From: Salinibacterium xinjiangense
Lineage (GTDB): Bacteria; Actinomycetota; Actinomycetes; Actinomycetales; Microbacteriaceae
Direction of reading: 5' to 3'
DNA: 64,000 nucleotides
Assembly: GCF_014645015.1 (NCBI RefSeq)
Contig: NZ_BMLC01000002.1
Span: 310,001 to 374,000, forward strand
The translations under genes were made by a program, and so were the position numbers. Of this stretch, positions 62,274 to 64,000 are shown piece after piece (positions within the stretch are counted from its first letter, which is position 1; every line of letters begins with the position of its first letter). The notes below the pieces were generated by a model. The model was not told the origin of the DNA. It searched no databases and worked only from the letters and a program-made list of their open reading frames with translations.

Positions 62274-63404
62274 ATGGCCTACGAGATGTCGGTGCACGCA
62301 CAAGATCCCAAAGTCGGAAGAGTTGGGGTGGTGCTCGATGCGATAGCTCACGCATCCAAGGAGTCTGGCGACTACGAGCACGTTGATATTGCCGTAGCGT
62401 ATGCGTCGACGAAGGGCGTTCGTCTCTTGAAGGAGAGGTTGTCCAGCGGGGCTTGGACTGCATCCACCAAAAGATTTCTGGTGAGTATCGACTTTGGTTT
62501 CACGCAACCCAACGCGCTCAAAGCCCTGAGCGAGCTCGACAACTCGGAGGTGAGAATCCCGAACGCACGCGCAGTTCTGGACTCGTCCGTCCTCCGTCCG
62601 CCATCTGCATTCCACGCGAAAATTTTTATGTTCGGCGGGGAGGAATGGAAGGATCTAAGAGCGCTGATCGTGGGATCGGCTAATGTCACCGCGAGTGCGC
62701 TCTCGACTGGTGCTGAGGTAGTCACCAAGCAGATTTGGCGCAACAACTCCTCACGCACAGTGGCTTGGGAGCACTTGAAGAGGGCCAAACCGGTCGTGGA
62801 CTGGTTCGAAGATACCTGGGATAGTGCCGACCTGCTTGCCGATGTGCTCGACGAGTACAGGCAGCGCTACCGAGCCTTGCCCAAGCCGCGCATACCTCCC
62901 GAGGAAACAACCCGGACCACACGCGTCTTCCTCGCGTCGCCTACTGAACATGTAATTACAGGCATTCTTCCTGTGCAACTCGCGGCTGCAAAGTCGCTAT
63001 GGGTCGACGGCTCATCCATCATTCGGAACCGAAAACCTAGGCCCGGAAATCAGCTAAACACTCCCCGCGGAACTAGGGTCTTTTTTGGCTTCGATTCGCG
63101 AAACGTGTCAAAAAATACAACCTTGGGGTATGTCGAGATACGGATCAGTGGGCATGACTATGTGAAAAAACGATCGATCCGGTTCGCCGACAACGGCATG
63201 GACATCATCGGGCTGCCTATTCCAGAGCGGTACGGCGTCGGCACCTATCAAGACACCATCCTGATCTTCACTCGTGACCCTACTCACGCTCGATTTACTC
63301 TGACTGTCACCGACCAAGCAGGACTGGCTGACCGTCGAGCAGCTGCTGCGAACAACGTGGAGCTGTCAATGTCTCACGGCCGACGCTACGGACTCCTCTT
63401 CTAG
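62274..63404 (+). CDS. Single-motif phospholipase D-fold nuclease (BfiI/NgoFVII-like)
   Basis: 376 aa. N-terminal PLD half-site: His114-x-Lys116 in FHAKIFMFG and GSANVTASAL at 134-143, Glu148. Only one HKD-type set is present, so activity would need a dimer, as in the metal-independent endonuclease BfiI (358 aa). The C-terminal half (about 210-376) is beta-rich and could be a DNA-binding domain. It starts 2 bp after the MmeI-like gene and lacks its own promoter. Alternatives: a DISARM DrmC-like nuclease or a non-restriction PLD protein. Function not shown. Confidence 0.75.
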   Translation: MAYEMSVHAQDPKVGRVGVVLDAIAHASKESGDYEHVDIAVAYASTKGVRLLKERLSSGAWTASTKRFLVSIDFGFTQPNALKALSELDNSEVRIPNARAVLDSSVLRPPSAFHAKIFMFGGEEWKDLRALIVGSANVTASALSTGAEVVTKQIWRNNSSRTVAWEHLKRAKPVVDWFEDTWDSADLLADVLDEYRQRYRALPKPRIPPEETTRTTRVFLASPTEHVITGILPVQLAAAKSLWVDGSSIIRNRKPRPGNQLNTPRGTRVFFGFDSRNVSKNTTLGYVEIRISGHDYVKKRSIRFADNGMDIIGLPIPERYGVGTYQDTILIFTRDPTHARFTLTVTDQAGLADRRAAAANNVELSMSHGRRYGLLF

Positions 63405-63501
63405 AATCCCCTAGGGCCGACACTCGGGGGAAGACGGCTTCCTGCTGGCTGAAGAGAGATTTATTGACGAACGGCAGTAGCGCACGGGATTGAGATGGGA
63501 A

Positions 63502-64000
63502 ATGACAGTGACAGAGCTTTTCGAACGCGGGTACCTCCGCGACTACTTCGGCAAGCGCCTGTCGTTGATTCGGAGCAGTTTCGAGAGTCTGAGCGAAGAC
63601 GAAGTACTGAGCCGTTCGACGGAAGACCTGATGCAAGAACTCACTGAGCGTGCTCGACTGGAGCCACTAAGCATTTCGGACGATCCGATCGATGGTGGTG
63701 TCGCCGAGGGAAGTGTTCAAGTCCGCGATCACTTCGACCGCGCAGTTCGCCAGCCAGTATTCAACGTGCGTGCGGTCTATGAATTCAGCGGCGACGAGGA
63801 CTTGCTCTACTACCAACCCTCGACCAGCATCGCGTTCACGACCATCCAGGCAGATGTCGGGCGAGGAACCTTGACTGTTCATGCCACGATCTCGGCCAGC
63901 CGGGCCAACACCGGTGCCGAGGCTCGACGCGCCTTTGAGGATGAGATCGGGATGATCCGCACCAATGCTGCTCACTCCGCCCGGGATGTCGCGGGTTTCA
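63502..64000 (+). CDS. Unrecognised protein, cut by window end
   Basis: At least 166 residues, open to the window end. Begins MTVTELFERGYLRDYFGKRL and contains DHFDRAVRQPVFNVRAVYEF and a beta-rich segment with VGRGTLTVHATISASRANTG. The N-terminus is helical and acidic (SEDEVLSRSTEDLM). 97 bp separate it from the PLD-fold gene, same strand, so it may belong to the same operon. No domain recognised. Its G/C preference at third positions is mixed. Confidence 0.6.
   Translation, partial: MTVTELFERGYLRDYFGKRLSLIRSSFESLSEDEVLSRSTEDLMQELTERARLEPLSISDDPIDGGVAEGSVQVRDHFDRAVRQPVFNVRAVYEFSGDEDLLYYQPSTSIAFTTIQADVGRGTLTVHATISASRANTGAEARRAFEDEIGMIRTNAAHSARDVAGF

Larger units (their letters stand above)
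57916..64000 (+). mobile_element. Integrative element in tRNA-Arg(CCT), left part, cut by window end
   Basis: Integrase gene begins 48 bp after the tRNA and is read towards it, the standard geometry of a tyrosine-integrase element. The 3' half of the tRNA (about 57916-57946) is the expected att core. Base composition changes: the line at 63061 has 28 of 60 G/C and that at 62281 has 34 of 60, against 40 of 60 at 42241. The other end and its att copy lie outside. Confidence 0.8.

Noticed and set aside
62274-63404. DISARM system (DrmC-like PLD with methyltransferase)
   Set aside because: No DrmA helicase or DrmB is present in the window and the PLD protein is longer; BfiI-like architecture fits better.
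63307-63975. Two leftward frames (63307-63636 and 63667-63975)
   Set aside because: Antisense to the PLD gene end and to the rightward partial gene; no Shine-Dalgarno or recognisable domain.

Overview
The window is a chromosomal stretch of a high-GC Gram-positive bacterium, most likely an actinobacterium of the Microbacteriaceae. The reasons are the senX3-regX3 / carD / ispDF / cysS / rlmB order, the ercc3 (XPB helicase) plus helicase-associated protein pair, the DUF3027-serC neighbourhood, a groL with CIRCE operators and no groES, GTG/TTG starts, and actinobacterial families such as WXG100, DUF3263, DUF4032 and Ddn-like proteins. No lineage was confirmed by database search.

Layout. 1-5.2 kb: end of a phosphate-type sensor kinase, its regulator, a lipoprotein, a carD remnant, then ispDF-cysS-rlmB. 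5.2-26.7 kb: a large accessory uptake and catabolism locus. It holds a ribose-type ABC transporter (permease, binding lipoprotein, and one polypeptide fusing ATPase and second permease), an XRE-cupin regulator, and two divergently arranged catabolic blocks. The blocks encode three zinc alcohol dehydrogenases, an SDR, an M24-fold enzyme with an altered metal site, two VOC proteins, two NAD(P)-binding dehydrogenase/reductase-type enzymes (3-hydroxyisobutyrate dehydrogenase-like and ApbA-like), a PRISE-type reductase, an aldehyde dehydrogenase, a GntR regulator and a fused E1 plus E2 of a 2-oxoacid/acetoin-type dehydrogenase complex. The likely logic is import of a polar substrate, stepwise oxidation to a carbonyl or 2-oxo compound, and cleavage to an acyl-CoA. 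The substrate is unknown. 26.7-57.9 kb: mostly core genes, including sugar ABC ATPase, DsbA-like protein, msrA/msrB, nhaA, a Trk/Ktr potassium channel subunit, diacylglycerol kinase, tRNA-Thr, groL, a two-component system, folP2-like and RibD-C-like genes, XPB, cold-shock protein, DUF3027, serC, a DtxR regulator, HNH protein and two CHAP-domain cell-wall proteins.

57.9 kb to the end: the left part of an integrative element inserted at the 3' end of tRNA-Arg(CCT). It carries a tyrosine integrase, a strikingly structured inverted-repeat region, an MmeI-like restriction-modification protein, a single-motif phospholipase-D-fold nuclease resembling BfiI in architecture, and an unrecognised gene cut by the window end. 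This is the best candidate for an undescribed (defence) system.

Two normally conserved genes are decayed in place: carD (internal deletion, no start) before ispDF, and a cspA-type cold-shock gene (start lost, key motifs altered, frameshift) before groL.
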